A stretch of 64,000 nucleotides of DNA. Origin: Paenibacillus sp. 32352 (lineage in GTDB: Bacteria > Bacillota > Bacilli > Paenibacillales > NBRC-103111). Positions 43,101 to 51,794 of the stretch are shown piece by piece. The translations under genes were made by a program, and so were the position numbers. Every line of letters begins with the position of its first letter. Position 1 is the stretch's first letter. A model generated the notes under the pieces. The model ran no database searches. It was given only the letters and a program-made list of their open reading frames with translations, and had not been told where the DNA came from. The stretch is from the NCBI RefSeq assembly GCF_002042965.1, contig NZ_MZNT01000005.1:310001-374000 (forward strand), read 5' to 3'.

Positions 43101-43817
43101 GAAAGCGAGCCTGAGGGTTCCCATCGTTGTCTTTCGATATTCCACGCTGATTTGGGAGATGATCTCCAGCTGTGCACGGCTTCGCCCAAATATCTGCAAG
43201 GTCGGAAGCCCGCGCAGAACGTCCATGAAATGGCTCCCCAGCTGACCGAGACGCTCGAACTGCCGCTGCGCCTTGGACTTGGCGGCCAGACCTACCAGAA
43301 TCATAAACAGGATGAGCAGGGGCAGCGTTATTGCCAGCACCATGGCCGAGATCCAGTCCAGGTTGGCGGCGATGCAGAAGATGGCGGCGGGAATGAGCAT
43401 GGACAAGGCCATTTGGGGCAAGTACCGGGCCAAATAAGCCTCCAATTGTTCTACGCCCTCGTAGATCGTTCCAAGCAGCTCCCCGCTCCGTTCTCCTTTG
43501 GCATAGCCGGGTCCAAGCTGGACCAGCTTGCTTAACAATTGCTGGCGGAGGTCGCTCTTGATGCGCATCGCCATTTGCGATGAAGCATATTCGCTCATCA
43601 TCTGGACAACCGCTCTAAGAGCGATCCAGCCAAGCAGCATGCCAAATACAGGAAGAAGAGTTGAGATACCGAGCCCTTCCAGAAAAGCATCATGCACAAG
43701 CCGAGCCAGGCTGGCGGATTCCAGAATCATCAGCATACCGCCGACAACGCTGAATCCTATCCCGGCTAGCAGCAGACGGTACGTTCCAGGGACGCGGCCA
43801 AGCAGTCGTTTCATCAT
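40146..43817 (-). CDS. cydDC: CydDC: fused thiol exporter for cytochrome bd assembly
   Basis: 1223 residues, two ABC exporter halves in one chain. The CydD-like half (about 1-570) has six helices, Walker A G-P-T-G-S-G-K-S at about 375 and L-S-G-G-Q-I-Q-R; the CydC-like half (about 625-1200) has Walker A G-E-S-G-A-G-K-S at about 997 and L-S-G-G-E-R-Q-R. In E. coli CydD and CydC are separate and export glutathione and cysteine, which haem insertion into cytochrome bd needs. The start ATG lies just after the cydB stop with only a weak ribosome site, implying coupling. The protein would act as one polypeptide in the membrane. The order cydA-cydB-cydDC is that of one operon, with a terminator at its end. 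Confidence 0.95.
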   Translation of the reverse strand: MMKRLLGRVPGTYRLLLAGIGFSVVGGMLMILESASLARLVHDAFLEGLGISTLLPVFGMLLGWIALRAVVQMMSEYASSQMAMRIKSDLRQQLLSKLVQLGPGYAKGERSGELLGTIYEGVEQLEAYLARYLPQMALSMLIPAAIFCIAANLDWISAMVLAITLPLLILFMILVGLAAKSKAQRQFERLGQLGSHFMDVLRGLPTLQIFGRSRAQLEIISQISVEYRKTTMGTLRLAFLSSFVMELFATLSTAIVAVFLGLRLINGEIGFEHAFLILLLTPEFYAPVRALGTQFHASTNGMAAAARIISLLEAQASGAAETEEGVELEARPSGYRIEFRDVSLTYPGHSSPALDGVSFTLEPGERIAVIGPTGSGKSSLLDVLQGFAAPTSGSVWIDGINLEEITKESWRKQLSSVNQNPKLYYGTLRDNLTLGCEGPVEDSCIEAALTAAGVDFLDQLPDGLDTILGEAVPLSGGQIQRIAIARALLKDAPLLLLDEPTSGLDLFHESMVRQGLAWQLPGRMSVTVAHRLETVQQADRIIVMNHGRIAEMGTPAELLAARGMYARMMLALERESDARKLSESLPESWSEAPGAGLDRGSGDALGTPDTASIRLLAQQGFLRRVLTFLRPYRGRMLIAVLLGCLTIAASIGLMGTSGYLIASAALRPESVLLLWVPIVGVRFFGLSRGVFRYLERLVSHDLTFRILHRVRVWLYESLEPMGVRLLERRRSGELLQSLISDVEQLQHMYLRVLAPPLIALVTGALGCFLLAAHAWQLGGILLAMLALSGIGLPLLSAKLCQKPGREIAGWQKQMYAQTSDLLLGMKDLLVFGRDQERLHSIMMQQSEVNANQTRINRAGAAVSGAMLGAAHLSMWLVLLASVYFVQTGRLEPVLLPALILMTLACYEAVTPLPAAFQQLGHTVSSASRLFQLVDENNALKVVEAKQRPMISAPPVQASLQWKVEVRNVSYRYESGTDYAVRRLNLTLEPGRRIAVVGESGAGKSTLIQLLLGLRDCTEGSIRLNGQELRELPAAFIRSQYAVVSQEVQLFNATVAANLRLGRPEATDDELREAARLALIDETIMSLPQGYDTVIGERGGKLSGGERQRLALARALLRHTPALLLDEPVTGLDILTEQAFMNNLELFWKEKAVVWITHKLSGLDQMDEIVVMHHGAAVERGTHEELLRQKGYYYRLWQLEKEKECLLAGLHEDAGPYDEAPLHG

Positions 43818-43818
43818 A

Positions 43819-44829
43819 TCAGTAGTCCAGATGATCCTTGATGCTCACCCGTTTGCGGAATACCCAGTAAGTCCACGCCTGATAAGCGATGACAATGGGT
43901 ACGGTCGTGAGAGCAATCACGGTCATTACCTTCAGCGTATATTCGTTCGAAGCCGAATTAAAGATGGTCAGCGACCAATCCGGGTTCAGCGAGGAGATCA
44001 TCACCCGCGGGAACAAGGACATGAAGACCGTTATCGTCGACAGCACAATCGTTAAGCCGGTCATAATGAACGCCCAGCCGTCACGTCCCGCTTTAAGAAA
44101 GAAATGCACGGACAACAGCGTAAAGCCGGCCGTCAGAGGAACCATTCCCGGAATGATCCCGTCACGGGTAAACATATCCGTTTGAAAATAACTGAGGAAG
44201 ACGAAAAACAACAGCATGGCGCTTGCCCATGCACCGAAGCGGTTTGCCGCTTTTCTGGCCCGCTCCCTAAGCTCCCCTTCGGTTTTCAGCGAGAGATACA
44301 GCGCCCCATGAAGCAAAAATAATAGGACAATACTGATTCCCGCCGTTACCGAGTACAAGGAGATTAAATCCCAGAACGATCCGACATAGTTTTTATTTGC
44401 GTCAATCGGTACGCCCTTCATCAGGTTGGCCAGCGCTACACCCCACAAGAGCGGCGGCAGCAGGCTGCCCCCAAAGATCACGCCGTCCCACAGCTTGCGC
44501 CATTTCGGATTCGGCAGCTTGCTGCGAAATTCGAACGACACGCCGCGGCCAATGAGCGCCAGCAGCATAAGGAACAACGCCATGTAAAAGCCGCTGAACA
44601 GCGTGGCATACCATTCCGGAAATGCCGCGAACATCGCTCCCCCCGCCGTAATAAGCCATACCTCGTTACCGTCCCAGACCGGCCCTATCGTATTGATGAT
44701 CACACGGCGCTCCGTATCCGTCCTGCCAAGGAACGGAGTCAGCATGCCTACACCGAAGTCGAAACCTTCAAGAAAGAAGAATCCGACGAACAGCACCGTG
44801 ATAAGAATAAACCATAAGGTTTCCAGCAT
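43819..44829 (-). CDS. cydB: Cytochrome bd ubiquinol/menaquinol oxidase subunit II
   Basis: 336 residues with eight or nine membrane helices, typical of the short Gram-positive CydB. Landmarks are F-F-L-E-G-F-D-F-G-V-G (about 19-29), N-T-I-G-P-V-W-D-G-N-E-V-W-L-I-T-A-G-G-A-M-F-A-A-F-P (about 46-71) and R-G-V-S-F-E-F-R. With CydA it forms the oxygen-scavenging terminal oxidase. It lies 39 bases after cydA and runs into cydDC. Confidence 0.96.
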   Translation of the reverse strand: MLETLWFILITVLFVGFFFLEGFDFGVGMLTPFLGRTDTERRVIINTIGPVWDGNEVWLITAGGAMFAAFPEWYATLFSGFYMALFLMLLALIGRGVSFEFRSKLPNPKWRKLWDGVIFGGSLLPPLLWGVALANLMKGVPIDANKNYVGSFWDLISLYSVTAGISIVLLFLLHGALYLSLKTEGELRERARKAANRFGAWASAMLLFFVFLSYFQTDMFTRDGIIPGMVPLTAGFTLLSVHFFLKAGRDGWAFIMTGLTIVLSTITVFMSLFPRVMISSLNPDWSLTIFNSASNEYTLKVMTVIALTTVPIVIAYQAWTYWVFRKRVSIKDHLDY

Positions 44830-44868
44830 ATTCCCTCGCCTCGCTTTCTATTTCATAGCCTGATCTTC

Positions 44869-46263
44869 TCACAGAGGAGTTACTGTGCCCGGATGCTTCG
44901 TTTCCGCTTCATGAGCCTCGTGTTCCTCATCAACGGCCCCTTTTTTCACGAACACGACGATCAGATAAACTAACGCCACAGCCACAAGCCCGTAGATCAC
45001 AGTAAAGCCGATGAGCGAAGTCACCACCATAGCAGGAGTGACCGTAGGGGAAACGCCCGCCTCCGTTTTTTGCAATCCGAACACAAGCCAAGGCTGCCGG
45101 CCGACCTCCGTCATAATCCACCCCGCCGAATTGGCAATATAGGGCAAGCTGATGGCCGGCACCATCCATTTCAAATACCGCGGAAATTGTTCCAGCTTAT
45201 TACGCCATACGGCGTAGGTGCCAAACAGGCTGAGCAAGATCATGAGGACTCCGGCCAGCACCATGATGCGGAAGCTCCAGAACGTCGTTTTGACCGGAGG
45301 AATATAGTTGCCGGGGCCATATTTCGCCTCGTACTCAGATTGAAGCTCATTCATGCCGGGCACGCTTCCGTGCAGCTTGTTATAGGAAAGAATGCTTAGC
45401 GCATAAGGGATTTCCAATTGCGCGCGGTTTTGCTGCTTTTCCACGTCAATCAAGGCAAATACCGTCCAAGGGGCGCTATCGCCCGTCGTGTTCCACAGCG
45501 CCTCGGACGCCGCCATTTTCATCGGCTGCGACTTCATCAAATGCTGCGCCTGCTCGTGACCGGCTACCGCCGTCATGAAGCTTGCTGCCAGCGCGATCGT
45601 AATCCCGATCGTAAACGATGCTTTGAACAGCTCCGGCTGCTGCTTGCGCAGGATTTTATAGGCGCTGATCCCCGCTACGAACAATGCACCTGTCGATAGC
45701 GCTCCGTAAATGACATGCGGGAACTCTACCCATAGCTGCTTGTTCCCCAGTATGGCAAAAATACTGGTCATCTCGGCGCGTCCATTCTGAATCGCGTAAC
45801 CGACCGGCTCCTGCATAAACGAGTTCGCACTTAATATCCATAGGGCCGACAACGTCGTTCCGACGGCTACCAGCCAAATCGAGGCCAGATGCACCTTCTT
45901 TGGCAGGCGGTCCCAACCGAAAATCCATATGCCGAGAAACGTCGATTCCAGGAAAAAGGATACCAGCGCTTCAATCGCTAGCGGCCCTCCAAAAACAGCC
46001 CCGACAAATCTCGAATAATCCGACCAGTTCATACCAAACTGGAATTCCTGCATAATCCCCGTAACGACCCCTACGGCAAAATTCAACAGAAACAATTTCC
46101 CCCAAAATTTGGCCATGATTTTGTACGAATCATCCTTCTTCACCACGTACATCGTCTGCATCACCGCAATCAGGTAAGCAAGCCCGATTGATAACGGCAC
46201 GAGCAAGAAGTGATACACCGTCGTAATTCCGAACTGCCATCTACTTAAATCCAACGTATCCAA
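44869..46263 (-). CDS. cydA: Cytochrome bd oxidase subunit I
   Basis: About 464 residues. Haem ligands are visible: His in V-Y-H-F-L-L-V-P (about 17), His in F-P-H-V-I-Y-G-A (about 184), and Met in the quinol-site region near G-R-Q-P-W-L-V-F-G-L. Cytochrome bd reduces O2 to water with high affinity and no proton pumping. There is no ATG; a TTG at 46261-46263 lies 8 bases after GGGAGG, and another TTG at 46269 is too close to it, so translation probably starts at the former. An Fnr-type site at -41.5 points to induction when oxygen is low. Confidence 0.95.
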   Translation of the reverse strand: MDTLDLSRWQFGITTVYHFLLVPLSIGLAYLIAVMQTMYVVKKDDSYKIMAKFWGKLFLLNFAVGVVTGIMQEFQFGMNWSDYSRFVGAVFGGPLAIEALVSFFLESTFLGIWIFGWDRLPKKVHLASIWLVAVGTTLSALWILSANSFMQEPVGYAIQNGRAEMTSIFAILGNKQLWVEFPHVIYGALSTGALFVAGISAYKILRKQQPELFKASFTIGITIALAASFMTAVAGHEQAQHLMKSQPMKMAASEALWNTTGDSAPWTVFALIDVEKQQNRAQLEIPYALSILSYNKLHGSVPGMNELQSEYEAKYGPGNYIPPVKTTFWSFRIMVLAGVLMILLSLFGTYAVWRNKLEQFPRYLKWMVPAISLPYIANSAGWIMTEVGRQPWLVFGLQKTEAGVSPTVTPAMVVTSLIGFTVIYGLVAVALVYLIVVFVKKGAVDEEHEAHEAETKHPGTVTPL

Positions 46264-46291
46264 AATCAATTCCTCCCTTCTGTACGATGCT

Positions 46292-46334
46292 AGTATAGAT
46301 CGAAGCAGGCAGCCTACATGTGATAAAAATCACA
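46292..46334 (-). promoter_or_regulatory. Class II Fnr-type promoter of the cyd operon
   Basis: TGTGA-TAAAAA-TCACA at 46319-46334 is a perfect match to the B. subtilis Fnr site TGTGA-N6-TCACA. On the minus strand the -10 TATACT is at 46297-46292, placing the start near 46285. The site centre at 46326.5 then falls at -41.5, the classical activating position, and the -35 is poor as expected for an activated promoter. Confidence 0.75.
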
Positions 46335-46394
46335 AGGAAAGGGTGAGAATTTGAACATTTTTTGTTAATAGATCCCTGGCTAACGCCAAATAAA

Positions 46395-46430
46395 CAAAAG
46401 AAGAATGGCGGACTCGCCATTCTTCTTTTG
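46395..46430. terminator. Strong bidirectional terminator, likely of the large beta-helix gene
   Basis: Perfect 16-bp stem CAAAAGAAGAATGGCG with loop GACT. Self-contained T-rich arms on both strands (TTCTTCTTTTG). It lies 153 bases after the stop at 46584 and just outside the cyd promoter. Confidence 0.8.
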
Positions 46431-46583
46431 TTGAGGAGCGTAAGCTGCTTCGGTGGCACAGCGGGATACCCCCTTTATTAGCTTCCGAAAGGTTATGCAT
46501 TTCCCAATGGAAACCATCTTCGTAAGCAAGGAGATAACCAGCCTATCGACTCTCTAACAACCATCAAGACCTAATTTACCTAG

Positions 46584-49500
46584 TCAATGCCCTCCGGCGG
46601 TTACCGTAATTTTGGCTTTGACTTGTTTTCCGTCATGCTCGACAATGATATCGGCTTTACCCGACTTTATTGCCTTTACCCCTCCATTCGCATCCACCTG
46701 TACGACAGCCGGGTTCGACGAACGATACGTCACGGCATCCGTCACCTTCTTTTTGCTGTGATCCGTATAATAAGCATAAACGACGGTAGCGTGCGTTTGA
46801 CCGACTTTCAAGGAATAAGCCTGGTCATCGAGCTCGAGGCGGGTCACCTTCACCGGCTTCCCGTCATCCTTGCCGAGCACGGTCACTTTAGCTTTCTCCT
46901 GCTCGCCCCCGTAAGTTACGACGATATCCGCTTTTCCCGCCTTGATCGCCTTAACCAGGCCGTTCTTATCCACTTGGGCTATATCAGGATTAGAGGAGCG
47001 GTAAGCAACCCCGTCGGTTACCTGCCGCTGGCTCCGGTCCGAGTATACCGCCTGCACGACGGTCTGGTGCGTGTCTCCAGCCTTTAGGCTGTACCGCTCC
47101 GAATCCAGGTCAATCCCAATCAGCTGCACAGGCTTGCCATATACGATCACCTTGGCATCGGCGCTTTGCCCTGCATATTGAGCGGTTACCGTCGCTACCC
47201 CCGGGCTGACTGCCGATACAACACCGCTGGAACTTACCTGCGCTACAGAAGGCTTGGATGATTGGAACGCGATTCCTTCTGTCAGCGGTTTGGTGCTTCC
47301 GTCCTCATAAGTCCCTTGCAGCTCCAGAGATTCGGATTCACCTGAGCGAATGAACATATACTTGGGCTTTAAGGCAACGGACTGAAGCTGCGGCTGCTCG
47401 CGGGTCACATTGACCGTGTACATTCTGGAAGTATTAAGACTCGGAGAATATACGGCAATCTGAACCGTATTGGCGCCATAGCCCAGCTGGATATCGGGGC
47501 TCGGCTGGCCGCTCGCGACATCGGTTCCATTTACCCTAATCTGCGCTCCCGTATCGACGCCTTCCGAAGTGACCGTAAGCTTGTAGACGTTGTAGGTCAC
47601 ACTGGCATCGTAATGAGCCTGGTCGGGGGCAAACGACGGGCTTAGAACCCCATCGCTCAGGCTCAGACCGGCCAGTTTCGGCTGTCCGTAGCTGCTTGTT
47701 TGAATATTGCGGACGGCTTCGCTGCCGCTGCGGTCCTCCAGCTGCTGCAAATACAAGCTGCGCGGATAGACATTGGTACCGAGACTTTCCCAGTATCCGC
47801 CTTCCCGAGGTCGAAGGTCGTCCTTATTCGGCAGGTAAGGCTTATTTACTTTGCCGGTAAAACCGATGGCGTAGTTTTGCGCGGTAGGCGGATTTTGGAG
47901 CGCAAGTCCCCCTTTGGTATTCCATGCGACCCAATTCGCTCCTGCCCATCCGTGTCCGCTTCCGAGCCAGCCGCGGTCTTGAATAGCGATATTCGCATCG
48001 ATGTTATCGAACAAGCCCCCTACCGACCAGCGATGGTGCGGCTCGCTCGTTGCGAATTGCGTTGTTGCAACGCCGTCCAGGAACACGTTAGGACCGGGTA
48101 CGCGGCTGCCTACGATATAGGAGTGGCGTGCGGTATCGACGTTAACCCTTTGAGTGAGCCCCAGTTGGCCTTCATACAGCAGCGGATAACGGCGCCCTCC
48201 ATCCAATGTGCTTGCCATTTCCAGAACCGTGCTGTCCTGGGTCGTCGTCCACTTGGTATCTCGCCCGGTGTAGACCATGGCATATCCCAGATGCAGCGCC
48301 GTGATGTCGCGAACCCATGCATTTTTGACGCTCTTGAACGCAATGAACGTTTCCGGATGGTTATCATCCGCATAATAATTGACGCCTCCATTCGACTTGA
48401 TGACGGACGGATCGAAGTTGACATCGACACGCATATTTTCGACGCCGACCTGCTGTATCCGGGCCGAATCGTTATAGGCCAATAGCTCCCCGCCTCCCCA
48501 CCTAAGCTCGATGGAATTGGCGAGCGGCGCATCTACCGTTATGACATTGCCGTCCACTTGGGTAATGACTCTGTCGAAGTTAAGATCAAAGGGACCCCAT
48601 TGCTGCGTACTTCCGGTAGTCCCGGGCCGGTCTGTTATTTGATCCATCAAGAGCTCATGAATCCACCGGTCATTTCCTTTCCTGCGCACCATCACCGTGT
48701 CTCCGGCCTTGAACAGACCGGGATCAGCGACCCGGAAGCTTCGTGCTCCTACCGGAACATATAAATCGGTGATGCCCGTCTTTATCGTCGAGCTGACGAC
48801 TGGACCACTTGTGCCGCCAATTTCCAGGATATCGCGCTGTTCCGTGCCCGTAGCATAGAGGATCGTTCCATCCGTACCCTGGCCCTCGCCGCGCAGAACT
48901 ACGCCTCCCGCACGGATATACAGCTTGCTGCCTACCCGATATGTACCCTTGGAGAGAAGCACCGCTCCGCGGAAGCCTTCCGGTGAAGGAGCCAACAGGG
49001 ATACTTCGTCAATGGCCGCTTGAATCCGTGCCGTATCATCCCCTTCCGCTTGCGGGGTTAGAGTCACTCTTACAGGCACGTCAGGCAGCTGGACTCCGCC
49101 GCCCATATAACCCGCATTGGAGTAATCGAGCAGCTTGTTCCCTTTGTAATCCGGCACGTAGACTAATTTGCCGTCTTTCCCGATAAAGGCCAGCTGACTT
49201 TGGCCCGCCGGTATGGTGCTCGCATCCGCCGAGAAGAAATAGAACGTATCATACACTGTCGTCTTGCCCGTTGGAGTTACCGACAGCCGCAGCTGATGCT
49301 CTCCGGTAGAAGCGACCGCTCCCGGAACCGGAAGCTCCAACGCCTCGCCTGGAACGAGCCGGGTTTCCGGCAGCTGATACAGCTTATTTTGTGAGCTGTC
49401 TATCAGCTCACCATTCAGGATGCCCTCTACGAATGGCGTAACCTGAATGGACGGGTACGGATCGCCGGGCTTCACGAGCGCAGGCTGCCCTGTCTGAATC

Positions 49501-50384
49501 GTCATGCTCGGGTGGGTTATCTGCAGATCGGCGATGAGCTGGACCGGGTCCGCAACATCAATCCAGATAGTGGTGGTCAACGTGATAGGTCCTTGTACAA
49601 TGGTTCCCGTTACCTTGCTTACCCCGGACTTCAATGCCGTTACCTTGCCGGACGAATCCAACACAGCAACATCCGGTTTGGAAGCCTGCAGGGAAGCAAG
49701 GATGTCCGGTTCGGACAAATCCGCCTCTTCTCCAGTAACGAGAACCCCGTGAAGCTGTAATGAAGTCGTTTCATTGACATTAAGCTTCAAAGTCGTATCT
49801 TCCGCATACTCCCGGCCTGCCGCATCGGAAATATAGATTCTGTTCAATGCGGGCTGTGAGCCGGTGCCGCCTTCCCCATACACTTCAAATTCGGCAAGCT
49901 TAAACAATGAATTCTGTGTCAAATTGACCGATACTTTGACATATCGGGCGGATACCGGGGCAAAAATCGCCGTTTCTTTGGCTTGAATCGCCCCTGTTGA
50001 CCTGTCCCGGGCATAAGCCTGCGTCCAGCTGCTGTTGTTATTGGAGTACAAGATGGAGTAACCGCTTACAATTCCTTGCGTCCCTGTAAAATCCAACACC
50101 GTTCTCTGAACCGTTTGCGGTACGGTCAGATCCACCGTCATCCATACATTAAGATCGTCCCCGCGGTCGCTGGATAGCGGCTGCCAATAGGTGCTTGCAT
50201 TCCCGTCAACGGCAGCGGTTGCCCTGCCCGCAGACGTATCCGAGCTTTTGCTTGGCACAGGCTTATTTAATGCGTAATTCACTTCACTAGCCGCCGCTCG
50301 CGAAACAAGCCCGTGGGTTGGAAGAAGGAGCGTAAAGACTAGCACGATAATAAGACCGATAAGAAACGGCTTACGGACAGACAC
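46584..50384 (-). CDS. Large secreted multidomain beta-helix (pectate-lyase-like) protein
   Basis: 1266 residues from GTG 50382-50384, which has GGAAAGGTG upstream and opens directly into a signal peptide (V-R-K-P-F-L-I-G-L-I-I-V-L-V-F). Then follow an F5/8-type C carbohydrate-binding domain (about 38-171), a BIG_2-like domain (about 185-290), a beta-sandwich and parallel beta-helix core (about 295-895), a cadherin-like beta domain (about 900-1000) and three BIG_2 repeats (about 1000-1266) with Y-R-S-S-N-P-x-x-x-Q-V-D. The core shares S-E-P-H-H-R-W-S-V-G-G-L and G-S-G-H-G-W-A-G-A-N with the protein at 33544. It should work outside the cell, held to the wall by the BIG_2 repeats, on a plant or microbial polysaccharide. 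The activity is not proven. A LacI-type operator lies upstream. Confidence 0.85.
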   Translation of the reverse strand: MSVRKPFLIGLIIVLVFTLLLPTHGLVSRAAASEVNYALNKPVPSKSSDTSAGRATAAVDGNASTYWQPLSSDRGDDLNVWMTVDLTVPQTVQRTVLDFTGTQGIVSGYSILYSNNNSSWTQAYARDRSTGAIQAKETAIFAPVSARYVKVSVNLTQNSLFKLAEFEVYGEGGTGSQPALNRIYISDAAGREYAEDTTLKLNVNETTSLQLHGVLVTGEEADLSEPDILASLQASKPDVAVLDSSGKVTALKSGVSKVTGTIVQGPITLTTTIWIDVADPVQLIADLQITHPSMTIQTGQPALVKPGDPYPSIQVTPFVEGILNGELIDSSQNKLYQLPETRLVPGEALELPVPGAVASTGEHQLRLSVTPTGKTTVYDTFYFFSADASTIPAGQSQLAFIGKDGKLVYVPDYKGNKLLDYSNAGYMGGGVQLPDVPVRVTLTPQAEGDDTARIQAAIDEVSLLAPSPEGFRGAVLLSKGTYRVGSKLYIRAGGVVLRGEGQGTDGTILYATGTEQRDILEIGGTSGPVVSSTIKTGITDLYVPVGARSFRVADPGLFKAGDTVMVRRKGNDRWIHELLMDQITDRPGTTGSTQQWGPFDLNFDRVITQVDGNVITVDAPLANSIELRWGGGELLAYNDSARIQQVGVENMRVDVNFDPSVIKSNGGVNYYADDNHPETFIAFKSVKNAWVRDITALHLGYAMVYTGRDTKWTTTQDSTVLEMASTLDGGRRYPLLYEGQLGLTQRVNVDTARHSYIVGSRVPGPNVFLDGVATTQFATSEPHHRWSVGGLFDNIDANIAIQDRGWLGSGHGWAGANWVAWNTKGGLALQNPPTAQNYAIGFTGKVNKPYLPNKDDLRPREGGYWESLGTNVYPRSLYLQQLEDRSGSEAVRNIQTSSYGQPKLAGLSLSDGVLSPSFAPDQAHYDASVTYNVYKLTVTSEGVDTGAQIRVNGTDVASGQPSPDIQLGYGANTVQIAVYSPSLNTSRMYTVNVTREQPQLQSVALKPKYMFIRSGESESLELQGTYEDGSTKPLTEGIAFQSSKPSVAQVSSSGVVSAVSPGVATVTAQYAGQSADAKVIVYGKPVQLIGIDLDSERYSLKAGDTHQTVVQAVYSDRSQRQVTDGVAYRSSNPDIAQVDKNGLVKAIKAGKADIVVTYGGEQEKAKVTVLGKDDGKPVKVTRLELDDQAYSLKVGQTHATVVYAYYTDHSKKKVTDAVTYRSSNPAVVQVDANGGVKAIKSGKADIIVEHDGKQVKAKITVTAGGH

Positions 50385-50505
50385 GAAATCATCACCTTTC
50401 CTGAATAGACTAATGGGGTTCTCCTCGACTAATGGAAGGAAGGAGCTCTCCTTCTTTCCTGATCGCCGATAAAAGCGAGTGCTGCTGCGCTTCTTGTTGT
50501 CATGT

Positions 50506-50556
50506 TCAGGCCTTAATGTAAGCGGTACCAAAACAGTAAAAATAGATTCTTATCAA
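50506..50556 (-). CDS. Possible 16-residue leader peptide before the beta-helix gene
   Basis: TTG at 50554-50556 follows the strongest ribosome site of the region (AAAGGAGGGG) and opens a frame M-I-R-I-Y-F-Y-C-F-G-T-A-Y-I-K-A that stops at 50506-50508. It is out of frame with the large gene, whose start is 120 bases further on. It could be a regulatory leader peptide, or the ribosome site could be accidental. Confidence 0.25.
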   Translation of the reverse strand: MIRIYFYCFGTAYIKA

Positions 50557-50607
50557 CGCCCCTCCTTTCCATTTCTACTATACCATAAATTTCCTCGCAA
50601 TGAATCA

Positions 50608-50622
50608 TTTCCGGAAAGTTTC
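50608..50622. promoter_or_regulatory. LacI-type operator before the beta-helix gene
   Basis: Contains the perfect palindrome TTTCCGGAAA (50608-50617) followed by GTTTC. It lies just upstream of the likely promoter (TATAGT -10 at about 50577-50582 on the minus strand). The same sequence in the other direction lies at 51830-51846 before SBP-C. The LacI gene sits between the two. Confidence 0.6.
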
Positions 50623-50644
50623 TGCCCCCTTTCTGCAAAACAAA

Positions 50645-50664
50645 AAACCGCGCTAGCGCGGTTT
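50645..50664 (-). terminator. Terminator of the lacI-type gene
   Basis: Perfect stem AAACCGCGC/GCGCGGTTT with a TA loop; on the minus strand TTTTTTG follows. It lies 8 bases after the stop codon. Confidence 0.88.
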
Positions 50665-50671
50665 CATTGGT

Positions 50672-51688
50672 TTAGATCGCAGGAGCCGGTGCCGTCGATT
50701 TACGGACTGTCAGCGCCCCAGGCAAAATAATTTCCTGATATTCCAACGAAGCATCGTTCATCTGCTGACACAATATCTCTATAGCGATGCTCCCGATCAG
50801 CCTTGCGGATTGATTAATGGAGGTGAAGAAGCTCCGGTATTCCTCAGGCAAAACCGCGTATTGGTCGTCAAATCCGACGATACTGATATCCTCGGGAACG
50901 CGCAGCCCATACTCCTGAACGGCTCTAAGCACATTCATCAGCATAGACGGCTGGGCTACAAACAAGGCGGTCGGACGATTCTCCTGCACCAGCAGGCTCC
51001 TTGTTGCCTCGTAGGAAGTAACGCCGTTGCCGACAATTTTATAATACTCCTTGGACTCCTTCAGCCCGGCATTCATCAGCCCTGTTCGGTATCCTTTCAC
51101 CCTGTCCGCATGAGTGGATCGGGCCGGATTCAAAGTGATGCAGGCAATCCGCTGATGGCCGAGCTCCACCAGATGGTCGATAAGCTTGATCGCAGCGGCA
51201 AAATTATCCCCACGAACGACATGCGCCGGAAAATCCTTTAACCTCTGATCCACCAGCACCACAGGTACCTTATTCTGTATCAGATCATCCAGATGCTTGC
51301 CGTCGAGCTCTGCATTGACGCTTAACAGGATAAGGCCGTCCACATCCCGCTGAAGCATTTTGGCAACAACCTTCGCCTCCCTCTCCATGCTGACCGTATT
51401 GCCTATGACTATAAAATAGTCCTTCTCCAGCGCCTTCTCTTCCGCTCCTGCCAAGATTCCCATGCTGAACCGGTTCCCGGTCATATCGCCTAGCGGCATC
51501 AGCATCCCGATCATCATGGAGCTGTCCTTGGAACGCTTCAAATCACTGGCTTGCAGGTTCATCTCCCTCAGCGCTTTGTGCACTTTCTCCCGTGTCGCCG
51601 GCGCTACGGACTCGTAATTGTTAATGACCTTCGAAACCGTAACCTTGGACACCCCTGCTTTGGTTGCAATGTCTTGTAAGTTAGCCAT
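50672..51688 (-). CDS. LacI-family regulator of the beta-helix/SBP-C locus
   Basis: 338 residues. The N-terminal helix-turn-helix L-Q-D-I-A-T-K-A-G-V-S-K-V-T-V-S-K-V-I-N (about 4-23) is followed by the hinge helix and a periplasmic-binding-like sugar domain (about 60-335) with V-V-L-V-D-Q-R, G-H-Q-R-I-A-C-I and I-S-I-V-G-F-D-D-Q. It lies between the large beta-helix gene and the divergent SBP-C gene, and the same operator palindrome occurs on both sides, so it probably controls both in answer to an oligosaccharide. Confidence 0.9.
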   Translation of the reverse strand: MANLQDIATKAGVSKVTVSKVINNYESVAPATREKVHKALREMNLQASDLKRSKDSSMMIGMLMPLGDMTGNRFSMGILAGAEEKALEKDYFIVIGNTVSMEREAKVVAKMLQRDVDGLILLSVNAELDGKHLDDLIQNKVPVVLVDQRLKDFPAHVVRGDNFAAAIKLIDHLVELGHQRIACITLNPARSTHADRVKGYRTGLMNAGLKESKEYYKIVGNGVTSYEATRSLLVQENRPTALFVAQPSMLMNVLRAVQEYGLRVPEDISIVGFDDQYAVLPEEYRSFFTSINQSARLIGSIAIEILCQQMNDASLEYQEIILPGALTVRKSTAPAPAI

Positions 51689-51794
51689 GCTTGTAAAATC
51701 CCCTTAGGAAACGATCTGCGACGTTTCTGATATTTACCCCATCGTAGCGAATGGGGGTTTTGTTGTCAACAACAGGAAATTTTGCAAAAAATGA

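Larger units (their letters stand above)
46270..46583. other. Gene-free stretch between cydA and the large beta-helix protein
   Basis: 314 bases. It holds the cyd promoter (46292-46334), a 16-bp perfect terminator stem (46395-46430) and a remaining part (46431-46583) without a gene. GCGGGATACCCCC at about 46460 is faintly like the R-element arm, but no ends or flanking hairpins support a copy. Confidence 0.55.

Noticed and set aside
46431..46490. Further R-element copy near GCGGGATACCCCC
   Set aside because: Only a short arm-like match; no terminal repeats and no duplicated hairpin.
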